DNA of 64,000 nt, taken from contig WVWN01000053.1 in NCBI GenBank assembly GCA_011773985.1, positions 1 to 64,000 on the forward strand. Reading direction: 5' to 3'. The position numbers and the translations under genes are program-made. Below, piece after piece: positions 39,834 through 49,469 of the stretch; the stretch's first letter is position 1; each line of letters starts with the position of its first letter. This DNA is from Candidatus Zixiibacteriota bacterium. GTDB lineage: Bacteria; RBG-13-66-14; B26-G2; WVWN01. A model generated the notes under the pieces. The model did no database searches. It had not been told where the DNA came from and saw only the letters and a program-made list of their open reading frames with translations.

Positions 39834-40010
39834 CTACGTACGGCGCCGGCTCGCGAACGCGGCGACGGATATAAACACGGCGAGCGGCACCTGAACGGCG
39901 AGTTGATACGCTACGCCCGAAATTTTATAAAGCGCGAAGCCGGCGAGGACCGCGGCGACGTTTATCGCCGCTAAAGCTAAGCCGTGAAGGAGGGAAGCCG
40001 TAAACGTCAT
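39834..40010 (-). CDS. 58-aa small membrane protein translationally coupled to the YbaN-like gene
   Basis: MTFTASLLHGLALAAINVAAVLAGFALYKISGVAYQLAVQVPLAVFISVAAFASRRRT*; ATGA overlap with the stop of the upstream gene. Not in the ORF track. Confidence 0.6.
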   Translation of the reverse strand: MTFTASLLHGLALAAINVAAVLAGFALYKISGVAYQLAVQVPLAVFISVAAFASRRRT

Positions 40011-40426
40011 TCCGCCTCAGCGGCGTCCCCGTCTCCTCGCTTCTTAGGTCTAATAAAAACGATGTGGACCGTAACCCCTACCGCGACGGCTATCAAAACG
40101 ACCCTGACGATTAGGTTGGAAACGGCGAACGCGGCCGATGATAATATAACCACCCACAAAAGGGCGGTCGAAAAGATTTTGACCTTGGCCGGGACCCCCC
40201 TCCCCTCGCGGTAATTCTTTACGTAAGCGCCGAACCACCGGTTGCCCAATAGCCAGCGGTAGAAGCGCTCCGAGCTGCGCGCGAAGCAGGCCGCGGCTAA
40301 AAGTAGGAACGGCGTCGTCGGCAGAAGCGGCAAGACGATCCCCGCGACGCCGAGGCCAACGAAGAGGAAGCCGGCGGCGACGAGTAGCCCTTTGACCCAT
40401 CTTCTGTGCGATCCTCCTTCTACCAC
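40007..40426 (-). CDS. YbaN/DUF454-family inner-membrane protein
   Basis: FLFVGLGVAGIVLPLLPTTPFLLLAAACFARSSERFYRWLLGNRWFGAYVKNYREGRGVP. Confidence 0.92.
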   Translation of the reverse strand: MVEGGSHRRWVKGLLVAAGFLFVGLGVAGIVLPLLPTTPFLLLAAACFARSSERFYRWLLGNRWFGAYVKNYREGRGVPAKVKIFSTALLWVVILSSAAFAVSNLIVRVVLIAVAVGVTVHIVFIRPKKRGDGDAAEAE

Positions 40427-40444
40427 GTTACGCCCCCGCCGCGT

Positions 40445-41251
40445 CTAATGGCGGTAAAAACCGCTCGCCGGTACCCCCAACTCGGCGCATAGCCTTCCAA
40501 ATTCGGCCTCTACGCCGTCCCAATAATCCGGCGAACGGGCATTCTCGCGGAACGCCGGGAACCGATCCGGGAAGGACTTCCTGAACGCCGCGGCCAGCCG
40601 CGGCCAATCCGCCGCGCTCACGTTCAACGTTTCCGCGCTTATGCCGCCGGTAAAGCCTCGTACGGCTTCGAAAACGGCGTAGAGATTCGTAAGTCCCGGC
40701 AGTATCGGCGAGACAAAGACGCGCGTCGCGACGCCGGCCTCGTGCAACTCCCGCAGCGCGGCGAGGCGCCGGGCGGGCGAGGCCGCGCCGGGTTCCAGCG
40801 CCGCCGCTACCTCCTCGTCGACGCCGGTTATGGAAAACTCCACCGTGCACCGCTCGAAGTCGGCGAGGACGTCGACGTCGCGCGTTACCAGGTCCGACTT
40901 CGTGAGGACCGTGACGTCGAAGGGCGAGGCCGCGAGTTCGCGCATGATCCCCCGGGTGAGCTCGTACTTGCGCTCGAGCGGTTGGTAAGGGTCGGTCACG
41001 CTGCCCACGAGTACGTAACCTTGCGGGTTCCGCATCGTCGTTAGCCGCTCGCGGAGCAACGCCGCGGCGTTCACCTTTACGTCGACGAACTCGCCCCACG
41101 GCTCGTCGTGGCCGGTGAAACGCTTCATGAAGCGGGCGTAGCAGTACAGGCACGCGTGCGCGCAGCCGACGTACGGGTTGATGCAGAAATCCACGCCCGG
41201 GATATTGCTCTTCGTCAGTATCGACTTCGCCCGGATTTCCCTTATAACCAT
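40445..41251 (-). CDS. SPL-like radical SAM protein
   Basis: CINPYVGCAHACLYCYARFMKRFTGHDEPWGEFVDVKVNA (CxxxCxxC). Confidence 0.9.
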   Translation of the reverse strand: MVIREIRAKSILTKSNIPGVDFCINPYVGCAHACLYCYARFMKRFTGHDEPWGEFVDVKVNAAALLRERLTTMRNPQGYVLVGSVTDPYQPLERKYELTRGIMRELAASPFDVTVLTKSDLVTRDVDVLADFERCTVEFSITGVDEEVAAALEPGAASPARRLAALRELHEAGVATRVFVSPILPGLTNLYAVFEAVRGFTGGISAETLNVSAADWPRLAAAFRKSFPDRFPAFRENARSPDYWDGVEAEFGRLCAELGVPASGFYRH

Positions 41252-41264
41252 ATAGCGCCGTCGC

Positions 41265-42269
41265 CTAAGGCTTGGTCCCCATCACCAACGTCGTCTCGAA
41301 GTCGGTGTCGACCCTTTCGATATTGCTCAGGCCCGCGGCCTCCATCCACCCGCGTATCTCGGCTTCCGTGTAGGTATCGCCGGCCTCGGTGGCAACGAGC
41401 ATGTTGAGCGCGAAGATAATGGGCCGCGGCGGCCCCGCCCGGTCCCCGTCGACGACGAAGTCCTGGACGACAAGGCAGCCTCCCGCGTTCAACGACGCCG
41501 CGCAGTTGTTAATCAGCGCCGCGTTTTCTTCGGGAGAGTTGCTATGGATAAGCTGCGACACGAGGACGAGCTCGTAGCCGCGAGGCAGCTCGTCGACGTT
41601 GGCGTCGCCCGCTACGATATCTATTTTACCGGACAGCCCCTCAACCTCGACGTACCGCCGCGTGAGGGGCGTTACTTGCGGTAAGTCGAAAACGGTAGCC
41701 GTTATGCCCTCGCGGGCACGTACGAACGCCATCGCGTAAATACCCGAGCCGCCGCCCACGTCCAGCACGCGCGAGACGCCCGCGAGGTCCAGCAGGGCGA
41801 CCAGCCTCCCGGCGCGGAAGGCGGCATTGTAATGCATGGCCGCGATGAAGGCCTCGGTGCGGCGCTCGGCCGCCTCGCCGCCCGGCCGCTCGAAGACGGA
41901 GGTCCCGGCGCGCACCGCGTCCGTCAGCGTGCTCCACGCGTCCCACAAATGTACGCCGTGCATAAGGCCGGCCATATAGTCGGGTTTACCTTTTACCAGG
42001 TAGCGTGCCGCGACCGCCGTATTCGCAAAAAGTCCTTCCCCTTTATTAAGTAAGCCGAGGACGGCGAGCGCGTTCATCAGGCGATCCGTGGCGCGGGGGT
42101 CCGCTCCCAGCGCTTCCGCTACTTCGGCGGAGGTCTTTCGTTCGTCCGCGAGCGCCGTGAAAATTCCGAGTTCGTACGCCGTTAAGATTATACGGCTACC
42201 GTGATAGGCTCGGGCGATATTTTGGAGGCCGTCGGCCGTGAGCTCGGGCCTTTCCTCTCCTCTCGACAT
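41265..42269 (-). CDS. O-methyltransferase-like SAM-dependent methyltransferase
   Basis: Winged-helix N-terminus (LTAYELGIFTALADERKTSAEVAEALGADPRATDRLMNALAVLGLL) and VLDVGGGSGIYAMAF. Confidence 0.88.
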   Translation of the reverse strand: MSRGEERPELTADGLQNIARAYHGSRIILTAYELGIFTALADERKTSAEVAEALGADPRATDRLMNALAVLGLLNKGEGLFANTAVAARYLVKGKPDYMAGLMHGVHLWDAWSTLTDAVRAGTSVFERPGGEAAERRTEAFIAAMHYNAAFRAGRLVALLDLAGVSRVLDVGGGSGIYAMAFVRAREGITATVFDLPQVTPLTRRYVEVEGLSGKIDIVAGDANVDELPRGYELVLVSQLIHSNSPEENAALINNCAASLNAGGCLVVQDFVVDGDRAGPPRPIIFALNMLVATEAGDTYTEAEIRGWMEAAGLSNIERVDTDFETTLVMGTKP

Positions 42270-42305
42270 AACGCTACTCCTTACTTGGGCCTTTCGGCGT
42301 CGACG

Positions 42306-42917
42306 TCAGCGCTCCGGAAGGTGCACGACGAACTCGCAAACGTCGTCGCCCTGCATTACGGACCGCCTTACCTCGACTTCCACCGGCTTCCCGAGGATGC
42401 CCTCCCAAAGCATCCGGTCCCACCCGGCGCCGCAATAACAGAACGCCGAGGGAACGTCGCCCTCCATCGCTTTAGCGAAGTGACAGTGGCAATACGCCTG
42501 CCGGCGCTCTTCGGCGGTAGTTGCCGCGTTAAACTTCTCCTCGTCGAAAGGCACCTTAGTCGTTACAATCGTATCCCCCCGTCTTTCCGTGGGGCCGTAA
42601 GTTGAAGGGTCCTCTTTCATCAACGCCACCACCGCGTCGACGCTTCCCGCCTCTTCGTACAGTTCGCGGAGTTGGACCACTCTCCAGCTCGGGAATTCGC
42701 AGGCGAAGCACGTCATCACGTTCGCGCGCGTCTTCTCGTCGAGCAGCTCCGTCATCCTCTCCGTCGCGGCCTTCATCCATCGGGCAACCTCGTCGAGGCC
42801 CGCGTCCGGGAAGAGGTCCTCGTAGCCCGCCATAATCTTGTCCTTAACGTCAGGGGCCACGAGGCGGCCGATATAAAACGCCCACTTCCTCAACTTGTCT
42901 TCGAACCACCAATTCAT
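42306..42917 (-). CDS. Cysteine-rich conserved hypothetical protein with V4R-like C-terminus
   Basis: CFACEFPSW, AYCHCHFAKAMEGDVPSAFCYCGAGWDRMLWEGILGKPVEVEVRRSVMQGDDVCEFVVHLP. Confidence 0.6.
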   Translation of the reverse strand: MNWWFEDKLRKWAFYIGRLVAPDVKDKIMAGYEDLFPDAGLDEVARWMKAATERMTELLDEKTRANVMTCFACEFPSWRVVQLRELYEEAGSVDAVVALMKEDPSTYGPTERRGDTIVTTKVPFDEEKFNAATTAEERRQAYCHCHFAKAMEGDVPSAFCYCGAGWDRMLWEGILGKPVEVEVRRSVMQGDDVCEFVVHLPER

Positions 42918-43050
42918 GTAAGGTGCTCCTTCAATTGTTTAAGGCCGTATACGAGGGGTTTCGGCGCCCGCGAACAACACGCTCCCGGGGCGCCGCTCAA
43001 CCAAGAACGCGACCGCCCCCGGTTAGTTACCCGCCAAGCCCCATATATAG

Positions 43051-43392
43051 TTAACTAATTCGCCTCCGCCGCGGCGACGCCTTGCCGACGGCTACGGCGG
43101 AATATAAACCAATAGGTTTCTTACGTAGCACTCCACCCTTGCCGCGCCGCGCCGGGGCGTACCGACGGCATATCTTCGCCAGGGGAGCAAAACCTTTTTC
43201 ACCACAATTACCAACCGGCGAATTCTTCTCGTCGGCCTCGCGTCGCACGTATAAATAATGTGTATTGCCGTCGTACCCAAGGTCGAACGTGCCGTACGCG
43301 AAAACATCCGTCCCTCTACCCGCCAAAGGCCGGGATAGCTTATAAGCCTCATAACACACAAACTCGACGCGCGCAACTATGAACCGAAGCAT
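43051..43392 (-). CDS. Hypothetical protein (113 aa), possibly coding
   Basis: Open frame overlapping the upstream nitroreductase stop; central segment DVFAYGTFDLGYDGNTHYLYVRREADEK looks protein-like. Confidence 0.3.
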   Translation of the reverse strand: MLRFIVARVEFVCYEAYKLSRPLAGRGTDVFAYGTFDLGYDGNTHYLYVRREADEKNSPVGNCGEKGFAPLAKICRRYAPARRGKGGVLRKKPIGLYSAVAVGKASPRRRRIS

Positions 43393-44222
43393 TCGAAGCC
43401 GGCGTTCTTGAACGAGTCGACCATATTCGCGTTTAACTCCACCATAAAGTCGGCCGGGTACCGAAGCCGGAACAGGAATTCGGCGTTGTTTTTTATCTGG
43501 AGCCTCTTCATCCCCTCTTTAATAGCCTCCAAACGTTCCTCGCGTTCCTGCCGCTCGGCCTCCACCGCTTCGACGAACGCCCGCTCGAAATACCTCTCGA
43601 CGTTCTCGTCTATCTCGCCGTATTTATCCTCGAAAGCGTCCAGGATAGCCTCGTCGCTCAACGTCTCGTACTTCTCCAGGTGGACGACGATTTCGGCCGC
43701 CAGCTTCGGGATGTTTTTGGGGACGGTTTTGGGATAGCCGAGCGATAACACCATTACCGGGAGGACGAACCGGGGTATCGCGAAGTACTCGCGGGCCTGG
43801 TCCACGGCAAATAGGATCGTGCCAATATACACCGAACCCAGGCCGTAGTTCTCGGCGAGGATTACCACCGTCTGCGCCGCACACATTACGTCGGCGTACG
43901 CGATCAGAAAATGGGAGAGCGCCTCCTCGCCTCGAAACGCTGTCCCGGACGCCTCCGCCCACCTCTTGAGGCGGAAGAAGTCGAGGCAGAATATCATAGA
44001 CAGCGGCGCGTTCTTCACCCAAGGTTGGCCGCCCACCATCTCGCCGAGCTTCGCCCTGCGTTCAACCTCGCGTACGACGACGATCGTTAGCGGCTGCAGG
44101 TTGCCGCCGGTGGGGGCGTTGTTCGCCGCCGCCACGAGCTTGGCGACGATTTCGGCCGGAATTTCCCGGGCGTCGAAATTCCTGACGGACCGTCGCTTCA
44201 TTAGTAAGTCGTACAGGTCCAT
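43377..44222 (-). CDS. Nitroreductase-family protein (copy A)
   Basis: MDLYDLLMKRRSVRNFDAREIPAEIVAKLVAAANNAPTGGNLQP, AENYGLGSVYIG. Confidence 0.92.
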   Translation of the reverse strand: MDLYDLLMKRRSVRNFDAREIPAEIVAKLVAAANNAPTGGNLQPLTIVVVREVERRAKLGEMVGGQPWVKNAPLSMIFCLDFFRLKRWAEASGTAFRGEEALSHFLIAYADVMCAAQTVVILAENYGLGSVYIGTILFAVDQAREYFAIPRFVLPVMVLSLGYPKTVPKNIPKLAAEIVVHLEKYETLSDEAILDAFEDKYGEIDENVERYFERAFVEAVEAERQEREERLEAIKEGMKRLQIKNNAEFLFRLRYPADFMVELNANMVDSFKNAGFECFGS

Positions 44223-44307
44223 ACTCGCCTCTCCTTCATAAAGAACGAACGGCGGGAGCGGTCTTCCCGCCGGCCGTTTTCCTTTGCCTGCCGCCCCCCC
44301 TATCCTC

Positions 44308-45150
44308 TCACTTAAAGCAATCGAAGCCCGCGTTTCTAAAGGTACCGATCGCCTCGGCGTTATTCTCGACCATAAGGTCGGCCCGGTACCGGACCTTAAA
44401 TACGAACTCGGCATTGCTCTTAACGGCCAGTTTCGTCATCCGCTCGCGGGACCTCTCGAGCCAACCCTCCTCCCCCTGCTCGCCAGCCTCCACCGCCTCG
44501 ACCAAAACGCGCTCGAAGTACCGTCGAGCGTTCCCGTCGAAGGAGCCGTATTTCTCGTCGAAGGCGTTTCGAACGTCGTCGTCGCTCAGCGGCCGGTACC
44601 GCCCCCTATGACGTATCACCGACGGACTGAACTTGGGGACGTTGCGGGGAACGGTTTTCGGATATCCCAGACACAACAACATCAACGGGAAGACGTACGC
44701 CGGCATCTCGAAATACGCCCGCACGTCGTCGGCGACGTACGGGACCTTGCCTACGTATACGGACCCCAGGCCCAAGCTCTCCGCCAGGATCACGACGGTC
44801 TGCGCCGCGCACATGACGTCGGCGTAGCCGAGGAGGAAATGGCTGAACGCGTCGTTGCCGCGGAACGCTACGCCCGAGAGTTCCGCCCACCTCTTGAGGC
44901 GCCAGAAGTCGAGGCAGAATATCATCGTCAGCGGCGCATTCTTGACCCAGGGTTGGCGCTTGACCATTCGGGCGAGCTTCGCCCGCCGCCCGGCCTCCTG
45001 AACCGTTACGATCGAGAGCGGCTGGACGTTGCAAGCGGTGGGAGCGTTGTTGGCGGCGTCTATCAGTTTATCTACTACGTCCTCCGGGACCGGTTTATCC
45101 TCGAAGTTCCGGACGGACCGCCGCCGCATCAGTACGTCGTATAAATCCAC
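44308..45150 (-). CDS. Nitroreductase-family protein (copy B)
   Basis: MDLYDVLMRRRSVRNFEDKPVPEDVVDKLIDAANNAPTACNVQP; collinear with copy A. Confidence 0.92.
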   Translation of the reverse strand: MDLYDVLMRRRSVRNFEDKPVPEDVVDKLIDAANNAPTACNVQPLSIVTVQEAGRRAKLARMVKRQPWVKNAPLTMIFCLDFWRLKRWAELSGVAFRGNDAFSHFLLGYADVMCAAQTVVILAESLGLGSVYVGKVPYVADDVRAYFEMPAYVFPLMLLCLGYPKTVPRNVPKFSPSVIRHRGRYRPLSDDDVRNAFDEKYGSFDGNARRYFERVLVEAVEAGEQGEEGWLERSRERMTKLAVKSNAEFVFKVRYRADLMVENNAEAIGTFRNAGFDCFK

Positions 45151-45154
45151 TTCC

Positions 45155-45892
45155 TCAAACCTCTCGCCTTGTCGCCACGCATATTAATTCGTAATCCGTA
45201 ATCTCGAGCCGCTCGACGCGACCGTATTCCTCGCTAACGAGAACGCGAAGTTCCTCGGCGTCGTAATAATATTTGTATATGTCGTAGCAGCCCTCGTCCG
45301 TATCTCGCAGCTGAACCTGTTCTTTGCCGCCCTCCTGGCCTCGCCAACGGCTGTCCGATACCACGAGCCACCCGTTTTTTTTCACCACCCGGCCCACCTC
45401 CCTTAGAAACCCGGCGTTGCGCGAAACCGGCACGTGCGCGAGAACCCAGTTTAGGGTAGCGCCGTCGAACGTTCGTTCCCGAAAAGAGAGGCGAAACCCG
45501 TCGGCCAGAACGACGTTTATCCTCGAGGCCAAGCGGCGTTCGTCCCGCCGCGCCCCGCATTTTTTTAGCGGCCCTATTGCGTAATCCAAACCCGTTACGT
45601 GAGCGCCGCCCTCGGCCATAAGCGCCGACCATACGCCAACGCCGCAACCTACGTCGACTACTTTCTCCCCCGGCTTCGCGACGTCGGCCAATACTTTCGC
45701 CACGTTGTCGTAACCGTCCTTATAACGTGCGTCGGTAAACATGTCTTCGGCCCGAGGCCAATTGTCGTAGAACGCGGCGTAACCGTCGGAAAAGGCTTCG
45801 TAGTACTCCTTCGTCGACCGAGATAGGGCGCGCAGTTCGCGGGCCTCTTTCAACCGCGTTCTCTTTATGATCGTAGGCCTTATTATAGCCAT
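45155..45892 (-). CDS. Class I SAM-dependent methyltransferase
   Basis: KVVDVGCGVGVWSALMAEGGAHVTGLDYAIGPL. Confidence 0.9.
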   Translation of the reverse strand: MAIIRPTIIKRTRLKEARELRALSRSTKEYYEAFSDGYAAFYDNWPRAEDMFTDARYKDGYDNVAKVLADVAKPGEKVVDVGCGVGVWSALMAEGGAHVTGLDYAIGPLKKCGARRDERRLASRINVVLADGFRLSFRERTFDGATLNWVLAHVPVSRNAGFLREVGRVVKKNGWLVVSDSRWRGQEGGKEQVQLRDTDEGCYDIYKYYYDAEELRVLVSEEYGRVERLEITDYELICVATRREV

Positions 45893-45984
45893 ACCGCTTC
45901 CCTCTCGTTAAACGCCGGCGCCTCCTTTCCCGTCCCCTCTTTAATTTCGATTGGTACCTCGTAGGACGCTTAGGCCTCCGGTAA

Positions 45985-47070
45985 TCATTGACCCTCCCCA
46001 ATCCTTCCTCCTTCGACGCCATTCGCGTTTACGGAGCACTCGCTTAACAACTGCTCCCATTCTTTTTCAAACTGCGACCTCATTAGCACTTTATCGTCGT
46101 CCGGCAAAAACGACGCCTCGACGCCGTTCAGGCTCAACGTCCTCAGCTCGTCGGCCGTAAAGCCGAGCTTCTGAGCCAATATTAAATATTCCCGGCTGAC
46201 GGACGTATCGAACATCGTGGGGTCGTCGGAATTGACGGTTACCATTAACCCCTGATGGAAATATTGTTTTATAGGGTGAGCTTCAAAGGATTCAACCACG
46301 CCGGTCCTGAAGTTGCTGGTGACGCACAGCTCGAGCGGGATCTGCCTTTCCTTGAGCAGCGATACCAGCTGCGGGTCCTCGTGCGCCCGCACGCCGTGGC
46401 CTATCCGCTCGACGCCGAGCTTGTCGATGCAGGCCCATATGGATTCCGGGCCCGCGGCCTCGCCGGCATGGGCCGTGAGCCTGAAGCCCCGCGCCCTCGC
46501 CTCGCGGAAGACGTCCTCGTACGGGTCGGCGGGAAAGTCGGCCTCGCTGCCGCCCAGGCCGATCCCTATTACCCCTTTGCCGAGATACGGCCCAACTTCG
46601 TCTAGACGCCTCAGGGCAACGTCGGCTCCGTCTCCCCGTATGACGTCGACGATGAGCTCGCACCGGACGCCGAAGTCGCGGCGCGCCCGTTCCTTGCCCT
46701 CGAGCAAACGCTCGGCGATCCCTTGCACCGAGAAGCCCCGCCCCACGTAATCGCCGGGGGAATAGAAGGCCTCGACGTACTTGACGTTCTGCGCGCTGAG
46801 GTCCCGTAGGACCTGGTACGCTATCTCGTCGAAGTCCCGCTCGTCCTTGATGAAGGAGTTCTTCCAAACCCACACGTCGATGAAATGGGCGAAGTCGGTA
46901 TAGGCGAGTCTTTCCCGCAGGTCGTCGGCGCTCTTGATGGAGGGCTCTGTTCCTTCCCTCTGAATAAAATTAAACAGCGTCTCGAGAGGTATGGCCCCTT
47001 CCAAATGGAGATGCAGCTCTACCTTGGGCATTTCGTCGACGAACCGTTGCAACTCGTTAGCGTGAACCAT
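45985..47070 (-). CDS. add: Adenosine deaminase-family protein
   Basis: MPKVELHLHLEGAIPLETL, RLTAHAGEAAGPESI, RIGHGVRAHEDP, VTVNSDDPTMFDT. Confidence 0.92.
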   Translation of the reverse strand: MVHANELQRFVDEMPKVELHLHLEGAIPLETLFNFIQREGTEPSIKSADDLRERLAYTDFAHFIDVWVWKNSFIKDERDFDEIAYQVLRDLSAQNVKYVEAFYSPGDYVGRGFSVQGIAERLLEGKERARRDFGVRCELIVDVIRGDGADVALRRLDEVGPYLGKGVIGIGLGGSEADFPADPYEDVFREARARGFRLTAHAGEAAGPESIWACIDKLGVERIGHGVRAHEDPQLVSLLKERQIPLELCVTSNFRTGVVESFEAHPIKQYFHQGLMVTVNSDDPTMFDTSVSREYLILAQKLGFTADELRTLSLNGVEASFLPDDDKVLMRSQFEKEWEQLLSECSVNANGVEGGRIGEGQ

Positions 47071-47147
47071 TTTAATTTAATATTGTCCTCCAGTCGCCGG
47101 CGAAGTTCCGTCGAACGGAGCGCGAAGATGACCTTAGCAGAAAACGG

Positions 47148-47669
47148 TCAGGTAACCCCAAACCTCGTGCCATATTTTTTCCGCGGGAAACTAGACCTTG
47201 CGAACTCGACCTTCCTTTCACCTTTCACGACGGCCTCGTCCGCGTACGCCTCAACCACCTCGCCCACGATCAGCGTCTTATCGCCGGCCTCTATCTCTTG
47301 TCTGACTTTGCATTCCATATGGGCGACGCACTCATCGATAATAGGGACCTTCACCGCGCGCGCCGGCTTCGGCGTCAGGCCTGTCTCCTTGAATTTATCC
47401 ACGTCGTAACCTGTATAGAAGCCGCAATAATATGTCTCTTTTCTCAACTCCGACGGCGCCACGTTTACGACGAACTCCCTCGTGCCGGTTATCAATTTAT
47501 AGGAATAGGCGCCCCTACCTATGGCGCAGGCCAGCAGCGGCGGCCTTTTGGACACCGGCATGCAGAAGCTGAGGGTTATAATGTTCGGCCTATCCGCGAT
47601 ATCGCCGCACGTTATCAGGAAATGCCGCATGGGCCACATAAACTCCAGATACTCGACGTCGACTTTCAT
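47148..47669 (-). CDS. Flavin reductase-like FMN-binding protein
   Basis: RPNIITLSFCMPVSKRPPLLACAIGRGAYSYKLITGTREFVVNVAP. Confidence 0.88.
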   Translation of the reverse strand: MKVDVEYLEFMWPMRHFLITCGDIADRPNIITLSFCMPVSKRPPLLACAIGRGAYSYKLITGTREFVVNVAPSELRKETYYCGFYTGYDVDKFKETGLTPKPARAVKVPIIDECVAHMECKVRQEIEAGDKTLIVGEVVEAYADEAVVKGERKVEFARSSFPRKKYGTRFGVT

Positions 47670-47821
47670 TTTATCTTACCTCCCGTCGTTCGTTTAATCG
47701 GACCACCTACGTATTGCGAAATCCTGTTAAGCGAAGCGGAATGGAATTCGAGCCGGAGGCGGAAGGCCGGCGCCGCGAACTCGTGTCCGGCATCGTCTAA
47801 CGCGGCCGGTCTTATCCCCGT

Positions 47822-48556
47822 CTAAGCCCCTCCGTTATCAGCGCGGCGCTTCCGGCCCTTTACTATCAAGACCTCTCCCAAGGTCGGCAGGAGTTTGCCT
47901 AGAGCGACGGACCAAGGTCTGCGCGTCGACTCTGCGGGGATGAAGCTCACGACGTTGGAAGTAACTTCTTCCACCGCGAAGCGGTTGTCGGCCAGGAGCC
48001 GCTTGAGCCACGGCAACGTAAAGAGGCGGATGTGGCCGCCGAAACGCCAGCTCAGCGCGGGCGAGTAGAACTTAGGGCTCCGGCCGAAAAGCATCCGCAG
48101 CCGGCTGGTGAGGCTCGCGACGTTCGGCGTACCCAATATTACGATGCCACCCTCTTTTAACACCCTACGGCATTCCCCGAGAAAGAACTCCGGGTCGTAC
48201 AGGTGCTCTATCAGGGCGCCGGCGTACACGGCGTCGAACGTCGCGTCGGCGAAGGGGAGGGGGTCCTTGCTTACGTCCGCCACGTGGGCCTCGATGCCCT
48301 TGTCTATCGCCTTCGCCACGAATTCCGCGACGAGGTCCACGCCGAAGACCCTATTGCCGCCCTCGGAAAACAACGTCGACGCCGTTCCGTCGCCGCAACC
48401 CACGTCCAGCACGGCCAACGGCCGGCCGAGGCGCCGCCGCTCCGCGCCCACCATCCTCACGCACGGCCTTATGCGCGCCCAACGTAGTTCGTCGAACGCG
48501 TACTCTCCGCCGTACCTCGCTCTATGGAACTCCAGACTATCCGTTGCCTTCCTCAT
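47822..48556 (-). CDS. Class I SAM-dependent methyltransferase
   Basis: VLDVGCGDGTASTLFSEGGNRVFGVDLV, FDAVYAGALIEHLYDPEFFLGECRRVLKEGGIVILGTPN. Confidence 0.9.
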   Translation of the reverse strand: MRKATDSLEFHRARYGGEYAFDELRWARIRPCVRMVGAERRRLGRPLAVLDVGCGDGTASTLFSEGGNRVFGVDLVAEFVAKAIDKGIEAHVADVSKDPLPFADATFDAVYAGALIEHLYDPEFFLGECRRVLKEGGIVILGTPNVASLTSRLRMLFGRSPKFYSPALSWRFGGHIRLFTLPWLKRLLADNRFAVEEVTSNVVSFIPAESTRRPWSVALGKLLPTLGEVLIVKGRKRRADNGGA

Positions 48557-48596
48557 CTTTTATTATAGATACTCACCGCCCATCCCCGTCAACCCC

Positions 48597-49454
48597 TCAG
48601 CCGACTTGCTCCCGGCCGACTTTCCGCGCAACGAACAACGCGACGTTGGAGTAATGGCCCAGGCCGTGCTTTTCAATTTCGGCTCCGAACTTCGACCAGA
48701 CTTCGTCGAAGGAAGCGGCCCGAACGCCGTATATCTCGGGGACGTTTTCGCAGGCGAAGTGGACCTCCGCCGCGGCCTGCGCCGCGGTGAGTTTCTTAGC
48801 CGTGTAGTAGCGTGCCTTCCTGAGGAGCTCGAATCCCTCCTTCTCAAGCATCGTTTCGTAATCACGGGCGGCGAGCCACGTGCAGTTGCATAGATAAGAG
48901 AACGTGGCTACCTCGAGCTCCTGCGCGCGGGTCTCGCTCTCCTCGGGAGGCATCGCCGTAAAGCAGAAGAAGCCGCCAGCCCGGAGGACCCTGGCCACTT
49001 CCGCGAAGGCCTTACGCACGCCGTCCCCACCCCTCGTCATGTGGATGTCTTCCAACCCCAGAAAGTTGACCGCCATATCAAAGGTCGCGTCCGGGAACGC
49101 CATTTGCGTAGCGTCCATCGTGACGGCCTCCACGCGGCCCCCAAGCCCCAGCGTTCTAACATTTCTCCTTAAAGCGTCGACGTCGCGCCGCGACACGTCT
49201 ATCCCGACGACCTCGACGGCCTTCTCGCGCTTGGCAACCTCGGCGGCGAAGTACCCGTAACCGGCGGCGACGTCGAGGATGCGCATACCCGGCCTAACCG
49301 GCAAGGCCGCGGCAACCCTCGCCCGCAGCCCCTCCAGCTTTGAAAAATAAGTCGGGTATTCGTCGTCGGATACGTATTCTTCCGTCGTCATATCCGAAAT
49401 AGCAGAAACGGGACCCTCACGTCGTAATGGGGTTCGAAAATTTTCATATCTCAA
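48597..49454 (-). CDS. Class I SAM-dependent methyltransferase
   Basis: RILDVAAGYGYFAAEVAKREKAVEVVGIDVS, GVRKAFAEVARVLRAGGFFCFTA. The start may be the internal MTTEEY. Confidence 0.9.
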   Translation of the reverse strand: MRYENFRTPLRREGPVSAISDMTTEEYVSDDEYPTYFSKLEGLRARVAAALPVRPGMRILDVAAGYGYFAAEVAKREKAVEVVGIDVSRRDVDALRRNVRTLGLGGRVEAVTMDATQMAFPDATFDMAVNFLGLEDIHMTRGGDGVRKAFAEVARVLRAGGFFCFTAMPPEESETRAQELEVATFSYLCNCTWLAARDYETMLEKEGFELLRKARYYTAKKLTAAQAAAEVHFACENVPEIYGVRAASFDEVWSKFGAEIEKHGLGHYSNVALFVARKVGREQVG

Positions 49455-49469
49455 ATCGCACGCACGCGG

